27,127 bases of DNA from Gemmatimonadota bacterium (GCA_029862935.1 JAOTWK010000011.1:1-27127); one strand, 5' to 3'. Counted from the first letter of the stretch, positions 7,713-16,643 are shown. The notes: generated from the sequence alone by a model not told the origin. Made by a program: numbers and translations.

Positions 7713-8705
7713 CTACCAGTGGATCTCGACCACGTCACCTTCGTCCAAGACGTGTGCGTCCTTCACCGACTGCCCATCGAACACGCTCGGGCCCCACACC
7801 CGGGCGAACTTGAAGCCGTCGGCGATGTCTTTGTGAATGTGCCGCGCCAAGTCGCCGACGGTGGACCCCTTGGACAACGTAAATGGCCGGACACGGTCGG
7901 GGTCCTTGCTCGGTTCCTTGGTGTAAATGCGCATGATGTCGAGTGCGGCGAACGTCTGCGTGCCCAGCACGTCGAACCCGTCACCCGTGACGGCGGAGAC
8001 CGGCGTGATGGGCCACGGCGCGTCGAGCAACTCTTTCAGCGCGGCGAGATCGCCCGCTGACCCCTCGCGGTCCATACCGGTCACGACGAGCAGTGCACGC
8101 TTGTGGAGCCAGCCGGGCCTCGTCTCTGCTGGCGCACTCGCTCCCGCCGGGTAAAGCCCGATCGCCTTCTTGCTCAGGAGCTCCGTAACGCAATCGATGC
8201 CGGCGAGCGGCTGCTCGATCGACACCACCAGCCACGCCATGTCGCCGGCACGCACCAGATCGTAGACCCAGGACTCCACGTGCTCTTCGCAGAGCGGTGG
8301 CAGATCGACGAGCTGAAACGCCACGTCCTCGTACGGCATCATGCCGGGTGTTGCCTCCCGTGTGGTGAGCGGATAGGCGGCGACGTCCGGCTTGGCATGC
8401 GTGAGCGCCGCGACGAGACTGGATTTACCGGCATTCGGAGGACCAACCAGCACTACCTGTCCCGCCCCCTCATGTGGGACGCGGTGACTGTGCCCTCGCG
8501 CCGCACCCTTCCTTTTCGGTTCGCGACGCAGCTTCGAGAGACGTGAACGGAGATCGGCTTGCAGCTTGTCCGTCCCCTTGTGCTTGGGGATCACCCGCAG
8601 CATCTCCTCCACGCACGCGATCTTCTCCTCTCGCGTGACCGCGCTGCGAAACTTGGCCTCGGCTTCCCGGTACGCCGGTGTGAGATTGGCTGGCATCGTG
8701 TCCAC
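7713..8705 (-). CDS. DRG/Obg-like GTPase with C-terminal TGS domain
   Basis: The 330-aa protein has an N-terminal helical, basic region (1-80), a GTPase domain and a C-terminal TGS domain (about 255-330: ..RPFTLSKGSTVGDLARHIHKDI..ARVWGPS..GQ..). The P-loop is GPPNAGKSS (88-96), switch II is DLPP (134-137), and the region before it (YPLTTREATPGMM) is typical of DRG/Obg switch I. The usual NKxD guanine-specificity motif is not obvious; VTGMD (208-212) occupies the place. DRG/Obg proteins act in translation and ribosome-related processes, but this subgroup is uncharacterised to my knowledge. The start could be ATG 8705 or 8696; neither has a strong Shine-Dalgarno. The gene is divergent from the large fused membrane protein. 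Confidence 0.88.
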   Translation of the reverse strand: MDTMPANLTPAYREAEAKFRSAVTREEKIACVEEMLRVIPKHKGTDKLQADLRSRLSKLRREPKRKGAARGHSHRVPHEGAGQVVLVGPPNAGKSSLVAALTHAKPDVAAYPLTTREATPGMMPYEDVAFQLVDLPPLCEEHVESWVYDLVRAGDMAWLVVSIEQPLAGIDCVTELLSKKAIGLYPAGASAPAETRPGWLHKRALLVVTGMDREGSAGDLAALKELLDAPWPITPVSAVTGDGFDVLGTQTFAALDIMRIYTKEPSKDPDRVRPFTLSKGSTVGDLARHIHKDIADGFKFARVWGPSVFDGQSVKDAHVLDEGDVVEIHW

Positions 8706-8759
8706 GCGCGATTCAATCGAAGGTCGCGACTTATCATCTTACGCGTGTCGGCATCGGAA

Positions 8760-8875
8760 GGCCATCAGCCATCAGCCGTCAGCTAGCTGCTATCAGGGAC
8801 TGCCCCCTCTGCCCCTCTGCCCCCGCTGCCTCCTGCACTGTCCTGCTGCTCTGCCGCGGGACAACCCCGGTGACC
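8760..8875. repeat. Intergenic repeat mosaic, copy 1
   Basis: Read on the minus strand, a GGGGCAG-rich tract (CTGCCCCTCTGCC on plus) is followed by CTGATAGCAGCTAGCTGACGG and copies of GGCTGATGGC. The same module order, read on plus, occurs at 17724, 21448 and 22300. No coding potential is seen. It lies between the divergent GTPase and transporter-like genes. Confidence 0.7.
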
Positions 8876-8951
8876 ATCGCTTTCGCGCGATGCGCCTCAG
8901 GCAGTAGGTTGGTGGATCCACGTTCGACCGCTCATACGCAAAGGGACTGCA

Positions 8952-11576
8952 GTGAGCCACGCTCTCGCCAACGACGCCGACGCCGTGCTGACTCGCGCAT
9001 CAGAGCGCAACGTCCGGCTCACCATCCACGTGTTGTTCTTCCTGTCCGGCGCGTGCGGCTTGGTCTACGAGGTCGTGTGGATGCGGATGCTGACTTTGGT
9101 GTTCGGGGCTACCGCGTTCGCCACCAGCACGATCCTGGCCTCGTTCTTCGCCGGCCTGGCGTTGGGAAGCTTCGCCTTCGGGAGACTCATCGATAGGGGA
9201 AGGAATCCCCTTCTCGTCTACGCCTTGCTCGAAGCGGGCATTGCGGTCTTCGCATTCCTGATGCCTGTGATCTTTGCCGGACTGGGTGACGTCTACGTTG
9301 CCATCTCACACCGGTTCGGCGTGGACTACTACCAGTTGAGTCTGCTCAGGTTCGTGCTCTCCTTCTTGGTATTGGTCGTGCCGGCCACATTCATGGGAGG
9401 TACCCTCCCGGTCATCGTCAAGTTCTTCGCCACACGGCGCGACACGTTGGGATGGAACGTCGGGCACCTGTACGGCACCAACACGTCTGGGGCGGTGGTC
9501 GGTGCTCTCTTGGCGGGGTTCTTCCTCATCCTCATGTTGGGCGTCAAAGAAGCGGCCTATGCAGCTGGGGTGGCGAATCTGCTCATCGCGGTCGTGGCCT
9601 TCGGACTGTATCGAGGTCAGGCAACTGGCCCCGCGACACCGAGCGATCTACTGCAAAGCGAGCAGCAGCCGGAAGACGAGGGCGCTTCCATTTACTCCAC
9701 GCGACTCGCGCGACTGGCGCTCTTGGCCGTCGGCATTTCCGGCCTGTGTGCGCTCGCGTTGGAGGTGCTGTGGACGAGGGCGCTCGTCTTCTTCCTCGAC
9801 AACTCCACCCACGCGTTCACGACGATCCTCACGGCCTTCTTGCTGGGAATCGCGATCGGCAGCTTCATCATCGCGCGGTTCATCGACACCAGGACGCGAC
9901 TGCTGGCGTGGTTTGGCTCGATCGAGGTGCTCATCGGCGTGACTGCCGCGTTGGCCATTCCCATTCTCAACAACTCAACCTCCGTGTTTCAGAGCATGAG
10001 CGGGGCATCGGTCGACTCGATGCTCAACTGGAAGTGGATGGGGATGCGATTCGTGAAAACCCTCTCGGTCATGCTCATCCCCACGGTGCTCATGGGCATG
10101 ACCGTTCCGCTGGTCACCAAGATCTATGCACGGAGTGCCGAGCGAGTGGGTACTGCGCTTGGGAGCGTGTATTCCGTGAACACGATTGGCGGCGTGTTGG
10201 GCTCCGTTGCCGCCGGCTTCGTGCTGATTCCGCTCATCGGCGTGCAACATAGCGTCATGCTGATCGCGGCACTCAGTATCGTCTTGGGTGGTGTGCTTCT
10301 CTTCGCCGAACCGGGACTCGGCAAGGGAACACGCATCAAGACGGTCAGCGGGTTGGCGCTGCTCCTCATCGCTGGAGGGGGCATCTACGCGACGCAGGCC
10401 CGCGCGATCTACCTCACGTCGTACTACGAGGGTGTCGATCGGCCAGCCGTGCTGTCGTACTCCGAGGGCGTTGGCGCCACGGTCAAGGTGTTTCGCGACC
10501 GACTTGGCAATAAGGCGCTGACGGTCAACGGATTTCCGGTAGCCGGCACGGCGATCGCCGCGCGGGACGCCCAAGGACCGTTAGCCCACTTCCCCATGCT
10601 GCTGAGTACACTGTCGGCCCCACGGGTGAACATCATCGGCTTTGGCGCTGGCGGAACCTCGTGGGGCATCACGCAGTACGACGTCGCCCGAGTGGATTGC
10701 GTCGAGTTGGTGCCGGGCGTGATCGACGCGGCGCCGTGGTTCCCGGAAATCAACCACGACGTGCTGAGTGACCCTCGGTTCAATGCGATCCTGGGCGACG
10801 GACGGAACTACGCGCTGCTCACAGACAACGAGTACGACGTCATCTCGATCGATGCGACGACGCCCAAGATGGCGGGCAACGGTAGCCTGTACACGCAAGA
10901 ATTCTACGGGTTGCTGAAAAACCGGCTCTCACCTGACGGGATCGTCGTCCAGTGGCTGCCGTTCCACTTGTTGTCAGACGCGGAAATGCGAATGATCGCG
11001 AAGACGTTCATGACCGCATTCCCGCATGCCAGTCTCTGGTTCTCGCCGCTCAGGCACCACAGCATTCTCGTCGGAATGCAGAAGGAGTTGCAGATCGATT
11101 TCCGAGCCCTGCGTGATAGACTCGCGACCGAGAGCATTCAGCAGGAATTTGCGTTCTTCGCCCCCGAGACCGACGCGGTCGACTTCTTGAGTTGGTTCTT
11201 GATGGGCGAGGAGGCGCTGGCAGCGTACGTTGGCGACGCGCGACTCAACAGCGACAATCACCCATATCTCGAGTTCACGCCCGCAATGGCGTATTTCGCT
11301 TCTGACGCGTTCCGCGTTCGGAACCTGCTCGCGCTGCGGGCGTCTCGTGAGAACGTGATCCCGTACCTCGTCAATGTCGGCGACACCGATGCCGAAGTCG
11401 CAGATGTCGTAGAGAAGATTCGACGGCGGTTCGAGGCAACGTTTCACAGTCTCAGTGGAGACATGTACGTGACGCTGGGCCAGCCGGACAAGGCGCAGAT
11501 CGAGTACAACAAGGCGCTCGCAATCGACCCTGGAGAGGAGATCGCACGGAATCCGATGTGGCGCCCGCGACGATGA
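8952..11576 (+). CDS. Fused multi-spanning membrane protein with spermidine-synthase-like domain
   Basis: The 874-aa protein has a membrane part made of two homologous halves. Repeat 1 is near 25-100 (SGACGLVYEVVWMRML, LGSFAFGRLIDR) and repeat 2 near 255-330 (SGLCALALEVLWTRAL, IGSFIIARFIDT). Each is followed by more hydrophobic helices, about 14 in all. From about 480 to 800 comes a Rossmann methyltransferase-like domain of the polyamine aminopropyltransferase type: IIGFGAGGTSWG near 556, acidic VDCVELVPGVI, ILGDGRNYALL, and IDATTPKMAGNGSLYTQEFY in place of the SpeE catalytic loop. The tail (GQPDKAQIEYNKALAIDP) looks like one TPR unit. Such 'fused MFS/spermidine synthase' proteins are widespread but their substrate is unknown. 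The start is GTG with a weak AAGGGA before it. Confidence 0.85.
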   Translation: MSHALANDADAVLTRASERNVRLTIHVLFFLSGACGLVYEVVWMRMLTLVFGATAFATSTILASFFAGLALGSFAFGRLIDRGRNPLLVYALLEAGIAVFAFLMPVIFAGLGDVYVAISHRFGVDYYQLSLLRFVLSFLVLVVPATFMGGTLPVIVKFFATRRDTLGWNVGHLYGTNTSGAVVGALLAGFFLILMLGVKEAAYAAGVANLLIAVVAFGLYRGQATGPATPSDLLQSEQQPEDEGASIYSTRLARLALLAVGISGLCALALEVLWTRALVFFLDNSTHAFTTILTAFLLGIAIGSFIIARFIDTRTRLLAWFGSIEVLIGVTAALAIPILNNSTSVFQSMSGASVDSMLNWKWMGMRFVKTLSVMLIPTVLMGMTVPLVTKIYARSAERVGTALGSVYSVNTIGGVLGSVAAGFVLIPLIGVQHSVMLIAALSIVLGGVLLFAEPGLGKGTRIKTVSGLALLLIAGGGIYATQARAIYLTSYYEGVDRPAVLSYSEGVGATVKVFRDRLGNKALTVNGFPVAGTAIAARDAQGPLAHFPMLLSTLSAPRVNIIGFGAGGTSWGITQYDVARVDCVELVPGVIDAAPWFPEINHDVLSDPRFNAILGDGRNYALLTDNEYDVISIDATTPKMAGNGSLYTQEFYGLLKNRLSPDGIVVQWLPFHLLSDAEMRMIAKTFMTAFPHASLWFSPLRHHSILVGMQKELQIDFRALRDRLATESIQQEFAFFAPETDAVDFLSWFLMGEEALAAYVGDARLNSDNHPYLEFTPAMAYFASDAFRVRNLLALRASRENVIPYLVNVGDTDAEVADVVEKIRRRFEATFHSLSGDMYVTLGQPDKAQIEYNKALAIDPGEEIARNPMWRPRR

Positions 11577-11784
11577 GGCCGCTCACGCGGCGGGCGATGG
11601 ACTACAAGGGCGATGGAAGGCGATGAGTGGACGACGGCAGACGACACGACTCTGACGACGTCGACGACAGGGACCACCCTGCCTTTCGCGTCGACCGCGT
11701 CGACCGCGTCGTCTCAGTCGTCGTTGTCGTCCCAGTCGTCTGTCGCCCCCTCTGCCCCCTCTGCCCCCTCTGCGCCCACTGCCC
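11577..11784. repeat. Intergenic repeat mosaic, copy 2, with tandem 9-bp units
   Basis: This 208-bp gap between convergent genes is entirely low-complexity. It holds GGGCGATGG units (11590-11625), then GACGAC/TCGTCG-type units including CGCGTCGAC about 2.6 times (11689-11712), then TCAGTCGTC units, then CCCCCTCTG in tandem about three times (11747-11772). Several units match modules in the other gaps. No gene is supported. Confidence 0.75.
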
Positions 11785-13923
11785 CTATTCGAGACTTCCC
11801 ATCGCCTCCAACACCCGCTCCCGCGTCATCGGCAACCGATAGACCCGAGCACCCGTAGCGTCGAAGATCGCGTTCGCCACGACCGCACCCATGTTGATGA
11901 TGGCAGGCTCCCCACCACCCTTGGGTGGCAGGTGGTTGTTGGGAACCGTCACCGTTTCAATCTTCGGCATCCACGAGAAGCGCGGGAGCCCGTACGTGTC
12001 AAAATTGGTGTCGAGCACGGTTCCACCCTCGAAGCTCACCTCCTCACTGAACACGTAACCCAGACCCATGGCAATGCACCCCTCCATCTGCATACGAGCG
12101 CCGTCGGGGTTGACCACGAGTCCCATGTCCTGCGCGCACACGACACGCTCCACCGTCACCGCACCGGTCGCGGAGTCGACCGTGACATCGGCAGCGAGGG
12201 CAACGTAAGTCTCGGCGTCGATCCCGCAGGCGACGCCGCGACCGCGACCTGTCCTCTGTGGCGTGACAGCCGGCTCCCACCCTGAAGCCGTGCCCACGGC
12301 CTCAAGCACGGCGATCATGCGTTCGTCCTTCGTGTTCTTGAGTCGAAACGCGAGCGGGTCTACCCCGGCAGCGGCCGCCATCATGTCGATCTGCTGCTCG
12401 GCCGCGAACCGGTTGGAGTTGGCCGCCGGCGCGCGCCATGCTCCCACTGCGAACGGGTGCATACCGCGCGGCGCGCCCCGCCATTCGCCGTAGACGCGCA
12501 CGCTCCGGTTGGCGATATCGTAGAACACGTCGGAGCCGCGCGAGCCGGCGCCGTACACCTGGTAGTCCCACAAGACAACACGGCCCGCCGCATCGATGCC
12601 CGACGACACCTTGATGACCGCGGCGGGACGGAACGTGTCGTAGAAGAATTCCTCGGCCCTGGTCCAGCAGACCTGCACCGGTTTCCCGGTGATCTTCGCG
12701 AGCCGGGCCGCTTCGACGGCTTGTTGCCCCGGCACCTTGCCGCCAAAGCCACCCCCTACGTACGGGGTGATCACCCGCACGGCTTCGGGCCGGAACCCGA
12801 TCGCGCGCGCGATCGTCTCCTGCTGACTGAACGGCGCTTGGGTGGAAGACCACACCGTCGCCTTCCCGTTCGCGATCTCGGCCACCGCGCTGTGCGGCTC
12901 CATCGGCGCGTGGGCGACGTAGCTGTTGTAGTAGGTGGCGTCGAACATCTTTACACTCCGTCGCCGGCCCGCGGCGAGATCGCCCTCCCGCTCCGGGGTG
13001 TCCGGGGTGGGGGCGACCCGCACCAGGTGATCGAAAATGCTCTCGGTATCCACCTTGGGTGCGGGCAGGTCGAATTGGGCGTCGACCAATGCAAGCGCTT
13101 GTTCCGCGGTCTCCGGATCGGCAGCGAGCACCGCGACGAATCCGTCTTCGTTGACGACGGTGACGCCGCGCATGGCACGGGCCGCCGCGGTATCTACGCG
13201 TGTGAGACTCGCGCCGTGCGACGGCGGGCGGAGGATCCGCGCGTAGAGCATGCCAGGACGCCGGATGTCACCAGCGTACTTGGCCTCGCCGGTCACCTTC
13301 TCATGGCCGTCGAGCCGCCTGGGCGACCGATTCATCACTGCGAACTCCTCGACCGCACGGAGCACCGCCCGCTCATTCAAGGTGTGGGTGATCCGTTCCC
13401 CGCGCGCCAACTCACCGTACGACACGTGGCGGCTTCGATCACGCGTCACGTACACCACGCCATTCTCGACGGTGAGCGACGAGCGCGGCGCGCCGAGCCG
13501 TTGCGCCGCGAGGTCGGTCAGCACGAGTCGCGCCTGTGCGGCGGCCGCGCGCACGGCCGGACCGAACATTCGGGTCGTGAGCGAACCGAACGTGCCCATG
13601 TCCCACGGACAATTGTCGGTATCCCCCATGACGATGCGGATCGTGTCGAGCGCCACGCCCAATTCCTCGGCGGCTTCCTGGGTGAGCGAGGTCATGATCC
13701 CCTGACCCATCTCGATCTTTCCCGAGTAGAGGGTGACCGAGCCGTCCCCGGCGATGTGGAGGTAAGCGTTGATGTCTTCGGGGTAGCCGCGCTGGCGTCG
13801 TTGCGCTCCCTCGCGGGGGCTCAGCACGCTCGTCATCGGGAGGTTCACGACGACGAGGATACCGCCACCCAACCACTGGACGAACTCGCGTCGGTCGATA
13901 CTCGTGGGGGTGGCGTCAGGCAT
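11785..13923 (-). CDS. Tat-exported xanthine dehydrogenase-family molybdopterin-binding subunit (IorB/aldehyde-oxidase-like)
   Basis: The 712-aa large subunit of a molybdenum hydroxylase would hydroxylate an aldehyde or N-heterocycle with water and pass electrons to the 2Fe-2S subunit. The N-terminus carries a Tat motif, DRREFVQWLGGG (10-21), followed by a hydrophobic stretch, so the complex probably acts in the periplasm. The Moco-binding GGGFGGK is near 393, EGCIAMGLG near 615, and the catalytic Glu is in GGGEPAIINMG (about E672). Length and Tat signal fit isoquinoline 1-oxidoreductase-type enzymes. The ATG at 13923 overlaps the small-subunit stop by 8 bp and is preferred over 13938, because the signal begins there and AGGCGAG lies just upstream. 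Substrate is unknown. No FAD subunit, cytochrome c or XdhC-type maturation gene lies in the window. Confidence 0.92.
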   Translation of the reverse strand: MPDATPTSIDRREFVQWLGGGILVVVNLPMTSVLSPREGAQRRQRGYPEDINAYLHIAGDGSVTLYSGKIEMGQGIMTSLTQEAAEELGVALDTIRIVMGDTDNCPWDMGTFGSLTTRMFGPAVRAAAAQARLVLTDLAAQRLGAPRSSLTVENGVVYVTRDRSRHVSYGELARGERITHTLNERAVLRAVEEFAVMNRSPRRLDGHEKVTGEAKYAGDIRRPGMLYARILRPPSHGASLTRVDTAAARAMRGVTVVNEDGFVAVLAADPETAEQALALVDAQFDLPAPKVDTESIFDHLVRVAPTPDTPEREGDLAAGRRRSVKMFDATYYNSYVAHAPMEPHSAVAEIANGKATVWSSTQAPFSQQETIARAIGFRPEAVRVITPYVGGGFGGKVPGQQAVEAARLAKITGKPVQVCWTRAEEFFYDTFRPAAVIKVSSGIDAAGRVVLWDYQVYGAGSRGSDVFYDIANRSVRVYGEWRGAPRGMHPFAVGAWRAPAANSNRFAAEQQIDMMAAAAGVDPLAFRLKNTKDERMIAVLEAVGTASGWEPAVTPQRTGRGRGVACGIDAETYVALAADVTVDSATGAVTVERVVCAQDMGLVVNPDGARMQMEGCIAMGLGYVFSEEVSFEGGTVLDTNFDTYGLPRFSWMPKIETVTVPNNHLPPKGGGEPAIINMGAVVANAIFDATGARVYRLPMTRERVLEAMGSLE

Positions 13924-14377
13924 GGCTCGCCTCCTCAATCGCGTCGACGATCCGCTTGTGCGCCCCGCATCGGCACAGGTTGCGCTCCATCCCCTCGACG
14001 ATCTGTTCGCGCGTGGGCCGCGGGTGCTCGAGCAGAAGTGCGTAGGCGTTCATGATCATGCCCGGCGTGCAGTACCCGCACTGGAAGCCGCCGAGCTCAT
14101 GAAACGCCTGCTGAATGCGGTGCAGCTTCCCGTTCTGCGCCAAGCCCTCGATCGTCATCACCTCCCTACCCTGGACGAACGTGAGGTTGATTTGGCAGGC
14201 TGGTACGGCCTGCCCGTCCACGACCACCGTGCAGGATCCACAGATCCCCACCCCGCAGCCGTACTTGGTACCGGTCAGCTCGAGATCGGTGCGCAGCACC
14301 CAGAGCAGCGTGCGGTTCGCGTCGGTCTCGAGGGTGACTGGTGTGCCGTTGAGCGTGAACCGGATAGTGTCTGTCAT
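13916..14377 (-). CDS. (2Fe-2S)-binding small subunit of molybdenum hydroxylase (IorA/CoxS-like)
   Basis: The 153-aa protein carries two [2Fe-2S] clusters. The plant-ferredoxin type is Cys41, Cys46, Cys49 and Cys61 (KYGCGVGICGSCTV..PAC). The helical type is Cys100, Cys103, Cys135 and Cys137 (QCGYCTPGM..NLCRCG). It passes electrons from the molybdenum centre to an unseen acceptor. The ATG at 14377 follows AGGGAGG at ideal spacing and gives the standard family length; the upstream ATG at 14458 would add 27 unrelated residues. The gene is first in the operon and overlaps the large subunit. It has no signal peptide of its own, so it is probably exported with the Tat-tagged partner. The repeat mosaic begins about 60 bp upstream. 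Confidence 0.94.
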   Translation of the reverse strand: MTDTIRFTLNGTPVTLETDANRTLLWVLRTDLELTGTKYGCGVGICGSCTVVVDGQAVPACQINLTFVQGREVMTIEGLAQNGKLHRIQQAFHELGGFQCGYCTPGMIMNAYALLLEHPRPTREQIVEGMERNLCRCGAHKRIVDAIEEASHA

Positions 14378-14436
14378 GGCCTCCCTGGCCTCGATGCAGG
14401 TGTCTATAGCAGAGGCTTTGGGACGGAGGGTGTCAA

Positions 14437-14580
14437 GTGGCTTTCCGCCGTCAGACATCAGCTTTCAGCCGTCAGCTGTCAGCCATCAGCTGTCAACTTT
14501 CAGCATTGCCCTTCATCGCCCTTTCTCCCGGCAACAGTCGTCCACGTCGTCTTGAGTCAAGCGAGTCGTCTGAGCCACCA
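14437..14580. repeat. Intergenic repeat mosaic, copy 3
   Basis: At least seven imperfect TCAGC/TCAGCTG units (14446-14506) are followed by TTCATCGCCCTTTCTC (C-type module) and CGTCGTCTTGAG/AGTCGTCTGAG units (14550-14575). It fills the gap between the divergent 2Fe-2S subunit and the propeller lipoprotein. An open frame runs through it but encodes only Ser/Gln-rich repeat translation. Confidence 0.7.
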
Positions 14581-14652
14581 ATCCCGACTCTTGCGCTCCT
14601 CATTTCGCGCCGCATATTCGCCTTGTACCTCCTTCCAGGAGAACATCGGCTG

Positions 14653-15591
14653 GTGACCCCGTCTCGCAAACGCATTCCTGCTCCGCTGCGCGTTCTCGCC
14701 GCGTGCGGGCTCGTACTCTGCTGCACGTCATGCAACGACGACCAGCTGACCGGGCTCACCGTCGGTGGTGACAGTATCAGCCCGGGGACGTCGTTCCCCC
14801 TCTTGTTTACGTCGGGGCGGCACGGGAATCTCGACATCTTTCTCATGCGGTCCGATGGCAGCGCTCCAAGAGATCTGACGAGCGATGCGGGTTTCGATCA
14901 CAGCGCCGATTGGTTCCCCGATGGCTATGGATTCAAGATGGCGTTCATGTCGAGTCGCGATGGCGACTACGAAATCTTCGTCATGCTCGTCGCCAGTCGC
15001 GAGTTGCAACGGCTCACCGACAACACTGCGCGTGACGGATTTCCCCGATGGTCGCCCGACGGGTCGCAGATTCTGTTCACGTCCGATCGGGACGGTGTCT
15101 TCGAGTTGTACGTCATGCGCGCAGACGGCACGAACCAGACCCGCCTCACCTGGAACCCCGACGACGACATCGGCGGCGCCTGGTCGCCTGACGGCTCGAA
15201 GATCGCCTTTGCGTCGAAGCGCGACGGGAACCGAGAGATCTACGTCATGCAGGGGGATGGGACCGACTTGGTCCAGCTCACGCACAACATGGCCTTCGAG
15301 GGACGCAGGGTGGAGTGGTCACCCGACGGCTCGAGAATCGCGTTTGACGCAGAGCAGAATGACAACGCCGACATCTATGTCATCGACGCGGATGGCACCA
15401 ACGAGACGCGGCTCACGCACGATCCGGGGGACGATCGATGGCCTCTGTGGTCTCCCGATGGACAGCGCATCGCGTTCACCACCGACCGCGATGGCGACCA
15501 GGAGATCTACGTCATGGATGCGGACGGCAGGAATCTCCTCCGCCTCACGAACAGTACCGGTCTGGACGTCCTCGATTCCTGGCGCCACTGA
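14653..15591 (+). CDS. TolB-like PD40/WD40-like beta-propeller lipoprotein
   Basis: The 312-aa exported protein has six PD40 repeats of about 40 residues, each ending in a line like IAFTTDRDGDQEIYVMDADG..RLT. They run from LLFTSGRHGNLDIFLM to the last copy near the C-terminus and suggest a six-bladed propeller like the TolB C-terminal domain. A hydrophobic stretch (LRVLAACGLVLCC) and TSC at about residue 27 suggest a lipoprotein signal, though the lipobox is imperfect. The GTG at 14653 follows AGGAG at 14636 with a rather long spacer. The upstream frame is open to 14437 but is repeat-derived. TolB propellers bind partners in the Pal/Tol system; here no tol or pal genes are adjacent, so the role is open. 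Confidence 0.87.
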   Translation: MTPSRKRIPAPLRVLAACGLVLCCTSCNDDQLTGLTVGGDSISPGTSFPLLFTSGRHGNLDIFLMRSDGSAPRDLTSDAGFDHSADWFPDGYGFKMAFMSSRDGDYEIFVMLVASRELQRLTDNTARDGFPRWSPDGSQILFTSDRDGVFELYVMRADGTNQTRLTWNPDDDIGGAWSPDGSKIAFASKRDGNREIYVMQGDGTDLVQLTHNMAFEGRRVEWSPDGSRIAFDAEQNDNADIYVIDADGTNETRLTHDPGDDRWPLWSPDGQRIAFTTDRDGDQEIYVMDADGRNLLRLTNSTGLDVLDSWRH

Positions 15592-15639
15592 TCACCGAGA
15601 CCCCACATGCGCATGACGTCACACAGGAGTGCGCATTCC

Positions 15640-16059
15640 ATGGCGCGACAACCACTCACGCTGGTGCTCACCCTGCTCACCGTCACGGCCGCGTGCCAGC
15701 GCCCGGCGCCGGCTGGCGGAGACGGTGACACAACAGGTTCCACCACGTCGATGTCTGAGGAAGCCCGGGCCGGCGCGACGGTGCGGGCAATGCTGGCGCT
15801 AGCCACGCAGGGTGAATGGGAAGCCTATGTCGATCAGTACTACGGAGAATCCCACAAGTTCACGTCGCCAGCCGACCGGACCGCGCTAGTGGAGCGGTTC
15901 GAGCAACAGTGGAGTACACGAGTCATCGATGGACTGCGGCAGGCCGCATCGGTTACACCGACGATCGACGACGAGGGTCGCGCGGTGTTCAGCGTCGACG
16001 GGCAACCGGTGTTCGTGCTCTACAAGTCAAACACCGGCCGCTGGACGTTTCACCTGTAG
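15640..16059 (+). CDS. Small predicted lipoprotein, NTF2-like alpha+beta fold possible
   Basis: The 139-aa protein has a signal sequence and lipobox VTAAC (Cys19), then a Pro/Gly linker, then a domain of about 90 residues. That domain begins with a helix (EEARAGATVRAMLALATQG), then EWEAYVDQYY, and ends with strands ..GRAVFSVDGQPVFVLYKSN and WTFHL. The layout resembles small NTF2-like/DUF3887-type domains but is not a firm match. The ATG at 15640 follows AGGAG at proper spacing; ATGs at 15607 and 15613 lack this and would put residues before the signal. It lies 48 bp after the propeller lipoprotein, so it may be in the same transcript. Confidence 0.78.
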   Translation: MARQPLTLVLTLLTVTAACQRPAPAGGDGDTTGSTTSMSEEARAGATVRAMLALATQGEWEAYVDQYYGESHKFTSPADRTALVERFEQQWSTRVIDGLRQAASVTPTIDDEGRAVFSVDGQPVFVLYKSNTGRWTFHL

Positions 16060-16109
16060 ATGGGGATAGACGAGCCAAGGAAGCGGCCAGCCAGGACGGT
16101 CACAGACCG

Positions 16110-16484
16110 TCACTCGGTCATGGACCCAAGACACGTCCGGTTGATGCGTCGGCGGAGCCCATCGGCACGAAAGGCAAACATCGGGCTGCCGTGGGGAAGT
16201 GGCGTGAATGCGATCGTCCGCTGCTCGGGCGTGGGGCCCCACCGGATGAAGGCTACCAGCCCGCTCTCACCCTCCGGACCTCTCCTGACCGCACTGATCA
16301 CGACGTCCCCCTGAAAGTCTATGCTTTCCTCGGTGGACGTGCGGTACCCGGACCTGCCGGCGAGCCGGACCACACAGTCCACCATGCCTCCCAAACTCGT
16401 CGGGACCACAATCACGGGATCAGGACTCGACGCGCACGCCATGACGGACAGGGCCAAGAAGGGCACGAATCTCCGCATCACCAT
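16110..16484 (-). CDS. Small predicted lipoprotein, hypothetical
   Basis: The 124-aa protein has a short lipoprotein signal (MRRFVPFLALSVMAC, lipobox VMAC, Cys17). The mature domain has strands such as GDVVISAVRRG and GLVAFIRWGP, and two further cysteines (VDCVVRL and NRTCLG) that could form a disulphide. Two ATGs (16484 and 16478) are possible and neither has a clear Shine-Dalgarno. The gene is convergent with the preceding lipoprotein gene, whose stop is 50 bp away. No family recognised. Confidence 0.7.
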   Translation of the reverse strand: MVMRRFVPFLALSVMACASSPDPVIVVPTSLGGMVDCVVRLAGRSGYRTSTEESIDFQGDVVISAVRRGPEGESGLVAFIRWGPTPEQRTIAFTPLPHGSPMFAFRADGLRRRINRTCLGSMTE

Positions 16485-16643
16485 GTATACACGTCTCGGT
16501 CCACACGCGCGAGAGAACCCACCACCGGATAGTGGTCTGCTTCCAATCCATCGCCCTTCGTGAGCAGTGGCGTCCTGAACCGCTGTAGCTGATAGCTGAC
16601 GGGCACCTCAATCATCAGAGTCGCCCGTGTCCTTGCTGCCTGG

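Noticed and set aside
11746..11772. Tandem CCCCCTCTG units considered as a CRISPR-like array
   Set aside because: Units are 9 bp with no spacers and no cas genes nearby; they are simple tandem repeats.
12457..14055. 532-aa open frame on the plus strand
   Set aside because: It lies antisense to the molybdopterin subunit, which has clear conserved motifs and a coupled partner; the product is His/Arg/Gly-rich shadow translation of GC-rich DNA.
14437..14652. N-terminal extension of the propeller lipoprotein
   Set aside because: The extra 72 residues are translated repeat mosaic (Ser/Gln-rich), and the signal sequence begins after it.
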